This document shows positions 25,799-39,647 of a stretch of 64,000 bases of DNA, in pieces. A model generated the notes under the pieces. It saw only the letters and a list, made by a program, of their open reading frames with translations. It had not been told where the DNA came from and did no database searches. The translations under genes were made by a program, and so were the position numbers. The first letter of the stretch is position 1; each line of letters starts with the position of its first letter. The stretch is from Pegea sp. RAD2-039 (taxonomy: Eukaryota > Chordata > Thaliacea > Salpida > Salpidae). The stretch lies in contig JAQGEQ010000083.1 in the NCBI GenBank assembly GCA_034620365.1, forward strand, positions 310,001 to 374,000, read 5' to 3'.

Positions 25799-27297
25799 AA
25801 AAAATATATTCTTGAGCAAATAAAAAATGATTTTGTTTACTGTCAAAAACAGCTAATGACTGAAATAAAAAATCAAATGAAAAACATTTTCAGATACATG
25901 ATATTTAAAAGAGTAAAAACATAACTAATACTGATTTTGAAACACAAATAGATTTTCTTGTATATTTATCAGGAAGTGACAAAGTTTGTCAACAAAATTA
26001 ATGATGAAGTAAACCTATTGTTTTAGTTCACACTTAATTTCAAACAAATAGAATTTTCTAAACACAACTTGATTGCCAACGAAGTTTTCAACAAATAATA
26101 ATCTCTATAGATACCTAAATATCCATCTGTTAGCTGTTAGAAGAGAAAACTCAGTTTCTAAATTAATTATTGATGCCTATGTTCTTGTACTAAGTAGTAA
26201 ACTGCTTTCTGTCTTTTCAAAACTCACTAATATACAAAAATTCATCAGCATCTTTAAATTGACTAAATCGGATAAATATTCTTTTATTTTATCGATCAAA
26301 AGAAATTAAAGTTCTCTCCGAGAAATCTCATCTGTATTTTCAGCTCTTTTTGTTTATTATATATCTTAGGTTTCTGCTTTTATATAAAGAAAATCCTTAC
26401 AAAATACGCTTGCAGGTTCTATTTAAAAATACTTTCTTGAATAGATTCAAAATATAAAACTTTCTAAAAATAATATACTTTATTTCTGGTCAGCAATAAC
26501 AATCATCGTTTTAAAAATAAACTTCTGTTGTCAAGTATTTTGAAAACAATTTTTTAAGTTTTCAATTATATTTTCCATCGTAAATTCAACACTGCTATCT
26601 AGCGGAGGTTTTTATTTTAAAACTATTTTTTTACTAATTATATATAATAAAAAACATATACTATACTGCAGATTTTTTTGATAAAGCTTTTAACAGCAAA
26701 AGTTTGTATGGGAATAAAAAGCTCGCTTAGTTTATCTGAAATCAATAAAATAAATAAAAATATACTTCAATTAACCTAACATAAATATTAGGATTTTATT
26801 TCTTTAAATAAATAGAAATAAAACAATAACAAACTTTTAGATAAACTATTTTGGTAAAAGAAACTTAATAAAGTGAAAGTAAAGTTTAAATAGTTCAAAT
26901 AAATACAATAAAACATTTCTAATAAAAATATGTCGAAAATTAGGTATAAATTCACAAATCACTATTTTCCCAATTTCAACATCACTACTAAAATCAATTT
27001 CTAAAAATTATTTTTTGATCTGCATATTTCTCTAAATGAAAATAAATAAACTATCATCTATTATTATTATTGTTATGATTAATATTATTATCGTTTATTA
27101 TTATCGTTTATTATTATTATGGTGAATAAAAGCATCTCTTCGAAAAAGTTTAAAATTGATAGTTCGAAGAAAACAAAATAAACTCTAAACTGCAAGGAAT
27201 ATGAAAGTTACTTTAAGGAAGTAAAATTTGTGTCAATGGTTCATCTAATTCTATGAATTTGTTAAATCTATATTGAATCTATAGTGAAATCTATAGA
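25799..27297. other. Upstream region of the semaphorin gene
   Basis: Contains the semaphorin 5' UTR and presumably its promoter, but no TATA box or initiator stands out against the A+T background. No exon supported. It also holds the TTA-rich repeat at 27061-27120. Confidence 0.5.
27061..27120. repeat. Imperfect TTA trinucleotide repeat
   Basis: Mostly ATT/TTA units with a few interruptions, including two copies of tcgtttattatta. Confidence 0.85.
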
Positions 27298-27409
27298 TCA
27301 TGAACCCCATTCTTCGTTGATATGATTACAAATATTCATATCTATATGAGCTTCAGCTTTCAAAAGGTCTTCACCAAAAATACGGATGTCATAAATATTA
27401 TTCTTAAAG
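27298..27409 (-). CDS. Candidate terminal exon, minus strand, unidentified
   Basis: After an acceptor gatgtttttag, the minus strand stays open for 36 codons (FKNNIYDIRIFGEDLLKAEA, then ...HINEEWGS) to a TGA. The composition (acidic, Gly, Trp, Cys, His) is protein-like. The stretch faintly resembles either the end of a laminin-G/pentraxin-type fold (NIYDIRIF) or an ankyrin repeat (EDLLKAEAHID); neither is secure. It needs a preceding exon that ends with two bases of a codon. One ending at about 28046, after EQPRYLLPATNKKC..., would fit in phase, but I could not build a full chain because further stops intervene. It may be a real gene with short introns or a pseudogene remnant. Confidence 0.3.
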
Positions 27410-27539
27410 CTAAAAACATCAAATCTTATGGATGAATAAGATAATCACTGATTTTGACATTTTTATTGCGATCTGAATAAATTGTTTCTCATTTTGTTAA
27501 ATGCCATAGTCATTCTACTATCTAATTTCTCTTACTGGT

Positions 27540-27850
27540 CTTAACTATGGGTGAATAGCGCCACTACCCTGTGGTTGCTTTGGTAGAAACAAAAGCTATG
27601 GAAGCAAACCAACAAACAATCTACATTCTGTTTTCCTCGAAGTCACTTTCCAAGTTTGCTGCGTGATTCGAACGTCCGGTCTAGAGAATGACTTTGGTCA
27701 AATTATTTCAAATACGTGACTTCAAGCACACGTGAATCTCTACTAAATTCAAATCCAAACCGCATACATAGTGATAGTATCTTGCCCAGCATACAGTTTC
27801 AACATTCTTATATCGATGGAGGCGAAAGACGGTTGCTATAGACACAATTC
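27540..27850. other. G+C-rich island in the semaphorin upstream region
   Basis: About 40-45 percent G+C by eye against roughly 25-30 percent around it. It has open stretches on both strands: minus, after the acceptor tgtctatag, ATVFRLHRYKNVETVCWARY; plus, HYPVVALVETKAMEANQQ. No frame is convincingly supported by splice phase on either side. It could hold exons, a structured RNA or an old insertion. Confidence 0.45.
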
Positions 27851-30800
27851 TGCTTATAGGAAGTTAAGAATTTTCTATGTGAGTCATTTTTACCTTTGTG
27901 AAAGAAAACCTCATCATTAACCAAGTTCATATGAAGGAGATTAGCTGTTAAACTAACAACCTTTGTCATAGTTGTGATCACGAGTTACTCAAACACCGAA
28001 AAGTTTTAAACTATTCACTCAACAAAGTTCTAACTCTAAATTCACACTTTACATTAACAAAGAATATTGAAAGCACTTTTTATTTGTTGCTGGCAAAAGA
28101 TATCTTGGTTGCTCATCTGTACGTTAAAAAGCTACATAATCAGTTAACCATTTCGAAGTACCATCTAATTCAATAAAAGAACTTTTTATTTGATCAGTAA
28201 GTTATTCTTTTTAAATTACAGCTGAAAGACAGATGACCAAATGAAAATCTTGACTTTACAGTTATTGCTTTAAAATGAGTTCTTGCTTATTTCAACATAC
28301 AGATCTTCATAAGCCAATCAGCAAACGTCTATATTTAGTTCAGGATATAATATTAACAAAGTTTAAATCTAAAAGGAATCTATGAAGCTGCACAACTTTT
28401 AAAATTCTTAACTTGAATATTTTTTATCAGCCAGTTGATACTTATACAACAAATTAGGTGAACTTATTTTAGCCCCAAAGAACTTTTGTATTAAATTAGA
28501 GCACCAGATAAGTTATTGATTGACCTCGTAAGAATTCTTATGCCATATAGAGAGCCTTCTAACTAAAATAAAGAAAATCATTGTCTATTCAGCTAACAAG
28601 TTAAGATTTGTTTAATATGAAATACATCTGGGTTTAAAACTTAAATTGTATTTTGTTGTCGAACAGATAAATGGATTTTTTTTATATTTATTCAAAAAAT
28701 TTAAATAAGCAAAAAATAAGATTTATTTCTTAATGCCATTACATTTGATGTTTATTTTTGTTTCTTAAGAACAGAAGAAATGAAGCTTAAGGACCAAAGA
28801 GCTAAGACTAAAATAGACTATCTAAATCTTTTTCACACTTACAAAAAACTCAATGTACCTTTGTATTATTTTCAACCTGCTATTTGTAGCTTAAAAAAAT
28901 TCACAGAATCAAATTGAACTTGAAGTAGTGATTGCTCTTAGATATACTCAACTCTCTGCAGTGGATAGTCGTTAAAACGTATCTAAGTTATCTTTGTATT
29001 TAAGTCTTAATTTTAGAGATAATGGTCAGTAAGTTGATACTGTGCTTCAGTATTCACATCATATGTCTTTTAACAACTGTTTTGAGTGATAAACTTTATA
29101 TTTTACCCATTTTCAAACGACCTTTACCACTATAAGGTACAATGAAATATTTGTATCTATTTATATCTTTTTCTCCGGATCATTAAAGCTCCCTGAAGTA
29201 AGATAATATTTGTTCAACTCCTGTCGCAAAACAAATTCAAGATGTTTGTATAAGATCAGTTTCTGGTTGCTTTTACGCTGAGTCTTAAGTTCAAGAAAAT
29301 ATTTTGTGTTTTACAGATATTTCTATTTACAAAAAAATATTTTTAGCAACTTTTGATTTTCAGAAGTCTCGCCTGTTTCTAAGTAAATAGTTTGCAACTT
29401 CTAGAGGTATTTGCTTCGTTTTTCCAAATTATCTTACGTGTAATCAGTTAATGTTGCTTTGTGGTGACCTTCAATTTGAATGAATCTTTAGAGGGTTGAC
29501 TTTGATCGTTATAATTTTCATGAAAATATACTTTTGTCGAGCATTAATAGCCAGTATTGTTAAATTTTATTTCTGATCTTGTTGATTTGCTTATTTGAAA
29601 AAAAAGTTTATTTACCGTAAAGATATTACTCTTGAGATGTGTTGTTGAGACTCAAGGAGGTTCTTGTACAAATCATAGATGAAAAGCAGAATTCATTTCG
29701 AATATACTCTTACATTGTTGGTAAACACTTTTAAGAAATAATATTGTAAAAACCTCCATTATCTGTTATAAATATTTTGTTTTTTACTTTTATAATTGCG
29801 TCATAGATTTGAAAGTTTTGCAGTTCAGGTTTAACGGTTGCGTAATGTCTTTATTTGATAGTAAAAGGTATTTTAAATTTATTTTTTATTAAGTAGGAAA
29901 TTTGGATAGGATAAATACATCCAGTTTCTTAATAAACATTAGCATGTGTATATTTTAGTAGCTTAACCAACTTTAAAGCTAAAATGACTTAAATGCTTAA
30001 TACAACACAATCAACTCTGTTTTTAAGTTTCAGCATTTTATGCTTGTTTTCATTTTATTAGACATTGACGACTTTTGGTCATTTGCCCAAAGCACACCAA
30101 AAAAGGAAAGCTTTTATACATTAAGTTTTTACAGGAAGATTTCCAGTTCAGTTTGTAGAGCTTTTGGATTTCTTCCATCCCACTGAAAAAGAATCCTCTC
30201 TTGTAGAAATTAGTATTTAAAAGTTCTTTTTAATAAAATAGTTTTATAAATGTTTTCTACAAATCTAGTTAAGTTAGTGTTAACTAATATTTATTAACTA
30301 TTACTTTATGTATTTTGCCTAAGAAATCAACAACTCAATTTTCATCGACCGAAATAAATATCTTTATAAATCTGGTGTGCTAAAATCACTAATTAAATTG
30401 AAATTATCTCTCAACCAAAATTTCTTGCAGTAAAATCTTTTGAAGCTTTTAAGGTTGATTTGTAAATTTTACTAAACAAGTCTACTCGTAAACTTATTTA
30501 CTTTCAACTCTAGACTTTACTCTAAACATGTTTCTCCATACTATATCATACCATCTATGTTATTTATCTATCATATATTATATATAACGATTGAGTCAAA
30601 GTATTTAGTTTGTATAAAGAAAATTCTTTTTATTAACTTTCGATTTATGTTTATGTTTTAACAGATTAGAAAGAATCCTTTTTTAAAGAAAAATTAAATT
30701 GTTTTGTTGATGTTTCAAAAAGTACTTTGTTTATAGTAAAAGATTTGAAACAGAATTTAGTTATTAATAGTTATTCTAATAGAGCTAACTTATTGATGTT

Positions 30801-33800
30801 ATTGAGGCCTGCACTGTCAATTACTTGTCGAACTTCACCTTGAGTAATATTTAACAACCAAAATTTCAGTTTTTGTTGATTTAGTTTGTTTCTGTTAAGC
30901 TATGGTGCTATTTTAAAAGGGCAAGTTACATTAAGACAGTAAATTTCCGATACAAGATATATGTGGTTGAAGTGTCTAGACATTTGGAAAAATCTATGCA
31001 TAAAATTGCTCATTCAATTCAATACGACAAACTTTAGTGATTTTCTTCATTCTGTAAGATAGGCATCATATGACAGAAACTAACTAAAATTGGTTTTTGC
31101 TCTAAATAATGCAGTAATTTATGAAAATTTTTACAAACCTTTTTTCTTTATTAATATTTCACAATTTGGTAGCACTAAATGTTCAACTATCATACAATAA
31201 ATGTCTGGAATAGATAGAATAAAGCAAAATTGGCTTTTACAGCTTTACAAGTTAAACAATTGTCAATCAACTAGTATTTTAATAAATATCTTGAAGTAGA
31301 TTAATTGGTTTTCTAACTCTAGTTAATTTCTTGGAAATAAGTCTGAATAAAAGATGTTGTTAAATACAATCTATATATCTAGCACTTCAAAAAGCTTTAT
31401 TTTTAGGAATTTAATAATTACCAATTCTGAATTTTCTTTTCAAAAATAAATAAATCTCCAAAAGTTTCTCATTAAGAATTGTTTTTTTCTTTTAAAGCTT
31501 CATTATATTTTGTAAAATTCTCATTAACTTACATCTCATCTAATAATAATAGAGTTCCAACATATGAAACCTTTCTTAATAGTTGTTAGGACATATTTTC
31601 TGAGTTAATTTAGTTTAACTTTATTATTATATTAAGATAGTCATACTGTAGCACCATCTATGCTTTCAATATACTACATTAAATTATTTCAAATTAGTAT
31701 TTGATACATAAAAAACCTATTCATAGTATGTAATTTAGTTGCAATTACTATTTTATCTTTATTTTTTTATGTATATTCTTAACCATGAATAACAACTTGT
31801 TACAATCAACTTATGAACCAAAAACATATTTCACAATTAGATAAAGAATTACACTAAAATTATATCAACTTATACAGTGTAAAAATTAAGTAAGAGTCAA
31901 GTGTTCGTGTTCAAATCAGTTAAAGTAACAAATAAGTTGAAACAATTAAGATTGTATAAACTATTCTTGGAAAAATGTAGGTATTTTTACATAGCTTTAT
32001 TGCCTGGTACCACTCTAAACATGGTGCAATGTGCTTTTTCAATTTAAACACTAACCCTTCAAACTGTCATTTGCTCTTTAATACTAAAACAGAGTTTAAA
32101 ACTACTAAAAACTGTTTGTGAAAAACACCCTAACTGTGTATTTTTAGATACTTTTAACTTTGTAGGTTTAAACTCATAAAGCTTTCACCTTGGAAATCCT
32201 ATTTTATTTACAAAAAAATTTGTAACTGAAAAAGTTATTAATATTACAGACTGGTGTTACAAAAATATTTGAAATCAAAAATGCTACTTCAATATTTCTT
32301 TAGTATAACATGAGCAGAGTATCACATATTTGCTCGCAAAATAGCTTATCAAACTTTTAGAGTTCAGTTTTTAGTAACTGTTATGACCTACAAAGGTTGC
32401 TAAATGTTTAAATCAATAGAAAATTAGTTCTTTTAATCTGTTTCGCTATAAAGTTGTTATATTAGAAAAACCAAATTAATTAATAATAAGATTTTTAATT
32501 CTAATTTTTTTAAATGAAAATTTGTTTGTTTATTCATTGATATAAAACATTATAGATTTACAGACTAAAAAGTTTGTAAAATAATGTAATGTCTTCTAAT
32601 TAAATTGGGCTTAAAATCATTGTATCAACAAATTTAAAAATTACAAGCAAAATTCATCAGAAAGAAATTTACTAATTCATTCCTGAAACAGTTTATTTTT
32701 CGATTTGCTCTTAAAAAAAATGAGTTTTTGAAAAACATCAAAGTTTGATTTTGTAGCTTCAAGTTTATTAATCTTATCAACTGGTAATGAACAAACTTAA
32801 TAAAGATAATGATTTAACAAACAAGCTACAAGTCTTTAGAATATAATTTTCTTATTTATTTTATTGAACACATGGCTGTGAATTATTTAACTCTTATAGC
32901 ATCCAAAATTGTCTTTGTCGTTATAATTTCCATCTTGAAATATTTAACAAACTTTTAGACTCTTCTAGATTTCTTATCTTATTCCGAATACTTTTTAAAA
33001 GCTTCTACTATTAGCTTAAGTGATAGGCAAAAAACTTATCAGTAGTAAACTTGATATACTTGTATATTAAATAGGCAAATAGATTATTCAACTTAGTCAA
33101 CAGCCTATTTAGTTTATTTTCTGAAAAGTTTGTTTCTAAACGTTTATAGAAACTATCAATTCTTGTTGTCAGCATCATATCTGGTTACCTATTAGCTTTC
33201 TTTGTAACTTTGTAAAGATTATCTTGACGCCGCTACTTGCTTTACAACGGAAGTAATTTATCAATTGTTTCCTGAACTGTGCTATTAATCCTTAAAAATT
33301 TATGCAGCTAAAAAGGAAATAATATCATGTTATTTGGATAGTCTCAGCTGTGGATTGCACTGCATTCAAGTATAAGTTTCGCTAATACACTATCTGGCCT
33401 TTTCTAAATGTCTCTTCCAGGTACGGAAACATTTATTGTTATTAAGGTGTTATGTAACTATACTTCACTTGATCTGCTTTAAATCTGTTAAACATAATTT
33501 GATAAAAGTTTAGATTACTGATGATGTAATAGTTAACACTTACTTTGTATTGTAATATTTAAAGTAATACTTTCTAAGTATTAATTTTTAACGTTGATAT
33601 AATTTGATTTATTTATTTTTATAATTGAAATTACACTAAGACTGAAAGACCAGAAAAATATATTTTATGCTTACTAAATCTTCTTAAAGCTCGTAATAAT
33701 ATTGTGCTGACTTCCAATTAAAAAAATCTTTAAAACAAATTTTTGTAACGTAAAAATCATAATTTATGTTATTTCTTAAACCTTTAGAAAATAGAAACAT

Positions 33801-35266
33801 TTGCAAATATGAAATTATTGAAATTAGTGAATAACAACTACAAATGTTTTACTAGCCATAGTTGAAATTTCTTATGTATAAACAAATGTTTTGGTCTTAA
33901 AAAGCACATAAGAACTTTGAAAACTTGATTATATGCTAAGATAGCAAGTTGACTTACTTCAACACTGACAAGCAATAACAAAAGCTTAAAAGTTTTTTTT
34001 TTCAACTATCCTTCGGAATTAACTATAAGTTCAACTCTTTTAAAACTTTTGATGAAGTTTAATTACCAAAAACTGTTTTTATTCTTTTGTTGGTTTTCAT
34101 TTACTTTTGTTTGCTTTTTGTAAAGTTTTGTTGAGATATTTTGCAAAGCTGCTAAACTTATTTTTGATTTCTATCTATATATTTCTTATATTTATAATAT
34201 AAGCTTATACTAATAAGCTAATACTGCTTATTATGTATTTAGAAATCTAGCATAAGAGAAAGAATTTTTTTTAGCACTCTTTAATATTGTCAAGTATATT
34301 TTTACCCTTTTAATAATGATTAATTTTGTTGTATTTATAGTACAACAAATTCTGAATATTTAAAATATTTCTTTTCATGCAAGATGTATGTAAAATATAT
34401 AAAACAAAAAGATTTTGGAAATTACTACACTAAAAAATTTATATCAAATTTGCTGTTTTAAATTATTAAATTACCTGTATCAATTTAGGATTACAAAAAC
34501 ACAACTTTTAAGAAATATGTTTATTAGCTATCTATCAAAGTCCTGTTATTATTTTTAGTAATTTTATAATGTGTCATAAATATAACCAAAATTTTATAAG
34601 AACTTGATCCTATGCTTTTACTTGGAGCGTTTTTTGAATTTCCATAAAAATTAAGAATTAATTTCTATAAAGATTTGATTAAAAGCTGTTATAAGCTCTC
34701 ATGTAACCTCAACTAAAAAATAAATACAAATTAATCTGATTTTTGCAATAAATTTGTTGTAAATTGTTATAGAAAATTTTTGAACTTTCTTCTATTCAAA
34801 TAATATTTTTAATTTTTAGACTTTTACAGTTATGCGTTTTCTTAAAAAGTAATTGCGATTAAAGATAAAAATTCGTGTAAGTGACATATTTAAAACATTA
34901 TATAAAACTTAATTACTTTAGTTTTTTTGGTTTTACTTAGAAATTTTCTTCTGGACCAATATAATGAAGCTTTGTAAAAGTAAGGTTAGTTTTTTTCTGC
35001 AAATGCATCAATTTAAATCATTTTATTATTTCAATGTGCCAAAAGAATTGCTTACATTAAACGAATCCATTTTTTAGAAAAAATAAGGTTTCGTAGATTG
35101 GTTCGCAGTTACGTCTTGATTTTCATGAAGATTTATTTTTAGTTTTAAATTTGCAAATTTTCATGTTTAGTGGGTTGTATATATCTTACTGTCAAAATTA
35201 ACCTTAAAATGAGCTGAAAATAAATATTTATTTTTACACCAAAATACAAAAAAGTTTTGAAAAGTT
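27851..35266. other. Gene-poor stretch with possible decayed minus-strand frames
   Basis: No recognisable gene. Short minus-strand stretches with protein-like composition occur at about 28050-28190, 29161-29310 and 33011-33400, broken by single in-frame stops or frame changes. They match no family that I know. Everything else is A+T-rich with stops in all frames. Confidence 0.4.
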
Positions 35267-35419
35267 TTAGTATAATTCATAAAAATTTGATGAGTTTTGA
35301 AGAAATGACAAATGTTGGGAGAAAGTGTTTGTTTGAAAGGTGTTGAAAGGAATATTTGTTGAGAATTTCCCACCTGATGGTTGAGTATCGTTGAACAGTG
35401 TACTTTTAGGGTTAGGCAT
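35267..35419 (-). CDS. Candidate 50-aa open frame, minus strand, unidentified
   Basis: An ATG at 35419 in a good context (tcatcaaaATG) opens MPNPKSTLFNDTQPSGGKFS and ends ...SSNFYELY before a TAA. It is Ser/Thr/Asn/Phe-rich, with internal similarity between FNTFQ and TNTFSQ. A donor (cag|gtggga) inside it could make it the first coding exon of a spliced gene continuing to lower coordinates, but I found no matching next exon. No homology recognised. Confidence 0.2.
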   Translation of the reverse strand: MPNPKSTLFNDTQPSGGKFSTNIPFNTFQTNTFSQHLSFLQNSSNFYELY

Positions 35420-38400
35420 TTTGATGAATGATGTAAACTGCGCAAAATTGAAATATCTTATTAACAGCTACTTGGCGTCTTCATCTTCAAACCACATTAA
35501 CGATTAGAAAATCATTTGAAAAAATCTATTGATAAGCATCATAAAAAAACAAAACAATTAAAATGTCACACATTTGATTACAACTATTCTTGCAAACACC
35601 TCAGCAAGAATTAAGTGAAAATAAAGGTTTTAGGCGTTTATTTGGCGCAACTAGCATTAAATATCAAATAGAAAAACAAATATTTATATAAGTACAAAAA
35701 AATTATTCAAAATGAAATTCATTTTGATTCATAAAATTACTTAAAAAATACTTAACATGAAACTTTTAGAATGTAACTTGCTTGTTCTAATGTTAGTTTA
35801 AACAATATTAATTTGTAATTTTGTAAACTGCCTTTTGTTGTAGAATGAAAACAAATTCTTTTCTTTTAGGATTTATTCACGTTAAACTAACATAAGCTTG
35901 AGATAACCATCAGAAAGCTTTATATATAGATTTATGATTTAATTTAGCATTTAACAAACGTTTTTAAAACTATACAGAGATGTTTCTGTTGATGTCAAAC
36001 AATGATGAAACACATTTGTTGTTAATAGTGGATATAATCGAGAAATGAATTTCAAAAATCTTCTAAATTGGATAAACTTTATGCCTTAATTTACTAATTG
36101 GTAATTAAAAAAGTTGTTATTCAGTATAATAAAATAAATAGTTTTTTGAGTTACTTTTTTCTACTAAACCTTGATTTAAATACACAACATTTTCAAGTTT
36201 AAAAATCATAATTAATCTACTAATTTCTATGAATATTTTAGCGTCATCTGAAAAATAAAAAAATAACTTTTGATTTTTCAAATAATATCATTAAAAGATA
36301 AAATTTTGTACATTTAGTCAATTGCTAGAACATTAAAAAACGTATTTAAGCTCATATTAAAAATATGTTTTGCAATTATCTAATAATTCAACTGAAACTA
36401 GAACTGAAATAAGTTGAAGCAATTATTTGTTAAAAATCTAAGCTTTCAAGCAATTTTTGTCATTAGGAACAGTATTTCTCAATTATCCAAATTACACAAA
36501 GAATTTTGTTAATGTGGAAAAGTTTTTCTTCATTAAAATATTAAACATTTAAACCTGAGTTGTAACCAGATAAAAAGCTTATTAAAATAGCTTAAGGTCG
36601 TTATTAAAAGATAATCAATCATAATTTTTTTATCTGTAGATACAAAAGTTTAGTGTATCGGTAATGTTAAATAGATATGAAACTGTTCATATTTATTTTT
36701 ATTTTTATTGAAAGTACAAGTTGAAATTGGTATAGAGTTTTGAATATATTTTATTTTGATTTTTATAATGTAATATTTTAATCTTTCCTGGCTGTTTTTA
36801 TGACTTTATGAAAATCTAATCATACATTGTATACTAGATTGTTATAATTTTTTTCTAAAATAAAGCAAACTTAATCATTACATAGTGAATATAAAAAAGT
36901 TTCATAATCTAAATGTTTTATATAATATAATAGTTTCAATTAAACGTATAGTTTTTGACAAGACTGCTATTAATAACTCTTTTATTACAACCTTATGCAC
37001 AAACTTGTCATCATTTTATTTGAGGTTATTTCAAATTACAAACTTTTAGAACGAGTCTGGTAAATTCTATATTTTGTTCAAATAAAAAAAGCTTGGTTTG
37101 GTTTTAGAAATTAACCTAGTAATTGTTATGATTGATCATTAAGACTATTTAGATAATTTGATACTTAAGTTACATTAAATTACTTTATTTATCAATTTTC
37201 ACTAAATCTTTTTAAACAGTGTTTCTGAGTTAATTTCTCATAAGGACCGTTTTGGCTTTGTAAGAAGATTAATATGTTTCAGTTATTTCTTAAAATATCG
37301 TTTAGTTAATGACTACTAACTTTCAAAAATAATTATTTTGACTGATTAAGTTTAGTAATATTTTTTAGGTACTTATAAGCTTGACGTGAAATATACGAGC
37401 CAACTGAATACCTCTATAAAACCTTATGATGAAACTTATTTCTACTAGAGAAATCATTTGTTTCTTACTTATAAAATAAAATAAGTATTAAGGCATAAAA
37501 CAAGCTACTGTGAATTTTATCAGGAAAGTTATCTGAAATTAATGAAAAAAAAATCGATTCAAATTATCCAATTAAAATACTTTTCCTTTTTGGATAAAAA
37601 TTAAGAAATTATATTTGCTGATTAGTTTAAGTTTGAGTTAATTTATGTAGTTATAGACATTGATTAAAAACAAAACTGTTGTTGATGCAGAATAATTGAT
37701 TAAATGTTTTCAATAAAAGATATATTTCAAAGAATCAGTTAAAGACCATATTTTTCAGTTTGATCTGAATGAAATAAATCCTATTACAAAGTTAAAAAAT
37801 TTCCCAAGTTAGATTTCAAAAGCGTAGATACCTTTGTCGTATAATTGATGCTCAAATAAAAGCTTTAAGGTAAAAATTTTAGGTTTTCATAATATGAACA
37901 AATAAAATGTTTAAATATAAACCGGCATTCAACATACTAAAGTAAAAACCTTAAATTTATCAAGAAATTTGTCTATTATCTACGATAAAGTCTAAATAGA
38001 TTGTTTCAGATATTACATCTTGTCTAAACATTTTTTTGTCTATGGTAATATTATTCCATATTCCTAAATTTCATTTGAAAGATATTCAATAAATTTTTGT
38101 ATAGTTATATCAGAATTTTATTGTCGTTATTTTCTGTAAACCTTTACCTTTCAGAGTAAAAATCTGTTATATAATAGAAATTAGATTTTGTTGAACATTG
38201 ATTCATAAAATAATTATAACATTTTTGTTTAATTTTGCAATTTTGAATATATATTTATTTTTCTTACTCGTTGAAAAAAATGAAAATAGAATCAAAAATT
38301 AATTTCATTTTATTTAAAAAAAATTTCAGCTAAAAATATTTATGATAAATTTATTCTAAATGAATTCAGAAACATAAAAAAAATACTGAAAGACATTTTT

Positions 38401-39647
38401 TACTGACTGTTTAAATTTATGTTTTCAATAAAAATCATTTAATTATCATTATTTGGAAATAAAATTTTTGAAGTCCTAAAAGCTTGAGGTTGTTGAATCA
38501 ATTTTAAAAATAATAATAAAGTAACTTCAGTAAATAATGTTTTAGAAATTAAAAGCTTGTTGGTTTTCCAGCCACCTCGTAAATTTGTAAAAACAATGTT
38601 GTAGTGGCTAATTAAAATGTTCTCTAGCTTAATTATAATCAAATTTGAACCATGAAAAACGTTTAATGAAAATTTCCAAAATAATTCATTAAGTTACACA
38701 AACTTTTTTTAGTATTTACACTCATGAACTAAAGATTAAGTTATGTAAACAATTGATTAATTATTACATAAATGATAATTGAAAATGTATTTTATAAAAA
38801 AATACTTTTAAAATTGTTATTTAGTAGTTAATTTGTATTTTTACGTCGATATTAATTGCATAAGATTAAATTTTAGATTCATTTCTTAAGATTGGTTTTA
38901 TAAATATTTGTAATGTCATTAATGACTGTCGTTAATTAGGTGATGTTTGTACAGAAAACAAGATCTAGTCGAAATAAATATACGATTTACAATCTACGTA
39001 ACAATTAGAAATAAAAAGACTTTTAGCAAATACACATCTTTAGAAATATAAACATTTTGATGGTAAAATGTAGCTTTTGAATAATTCATGTTGGTATAAA
39101 TACTAATTCTTTTTAGACTTTATATTTACAAAGTTAATAGAATCCACTTTATTTCTAATTTTATAAAGTAAGGTGATTGAATGTTGAAAATTGTTATCAT
39201 TTGTCAAACATGTCTTATGCTATAAGATGTGACTCAATAAAAAGAAACTAAAAACTATAAAACAATTAATGGGAAAGTTTTCCTAAAAGTAAGATAATTT
39301 ACTGATAATAAAGAAGTTAGTTAATAAAATATTCAAGATCTAAAATAGTGCTGAGTAAGATTTATTTATGCTTGCAAAAAAATAGATTTATAAAAAAAGT
39401 AAAATAGTAGCGAAAATGGTTTTCAAGTTGTCCTTACTGTTTGTATTCAACACAAAGAAACCTATTTCGAGTTTTAAATATAAAGTTCTAAATATAAAAC
39501 AAAGTTGCTGATAATGTTTAAGCGTAGAATATCCCTATTTCTCACATTAAATACACCAAGTGATAAACAAACGGTAGTAACAAACGTCGTTATCTATCGC
39601 CTTGTGATGTAATTTTCGATTGAAAAAGTCACGCACTACTGCACAGC
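35420..39647. other. Non-coding stretch, nothing recognised
   Basis: Uniformly A+T-rich with no exon-like segment until a more G+C-rich patch from about 39540, which may be the promoter and 5' UTR of the candidate gene at 39648. Confidence 0.5.

Noticed and set aside
27650-27710. Possible tRNA-like B box on the minus strand (gttcgaatcac)
   Set aside because: No A box at the right distance and no stem structure; kept only as part of the G+C-rich island.
35167-35445. 92-codon minus-strand open frame
   Set aside because: It begins at a TTG and has no ATG until late; the overlapping frame with an ATG at 35419 is the better candidate.
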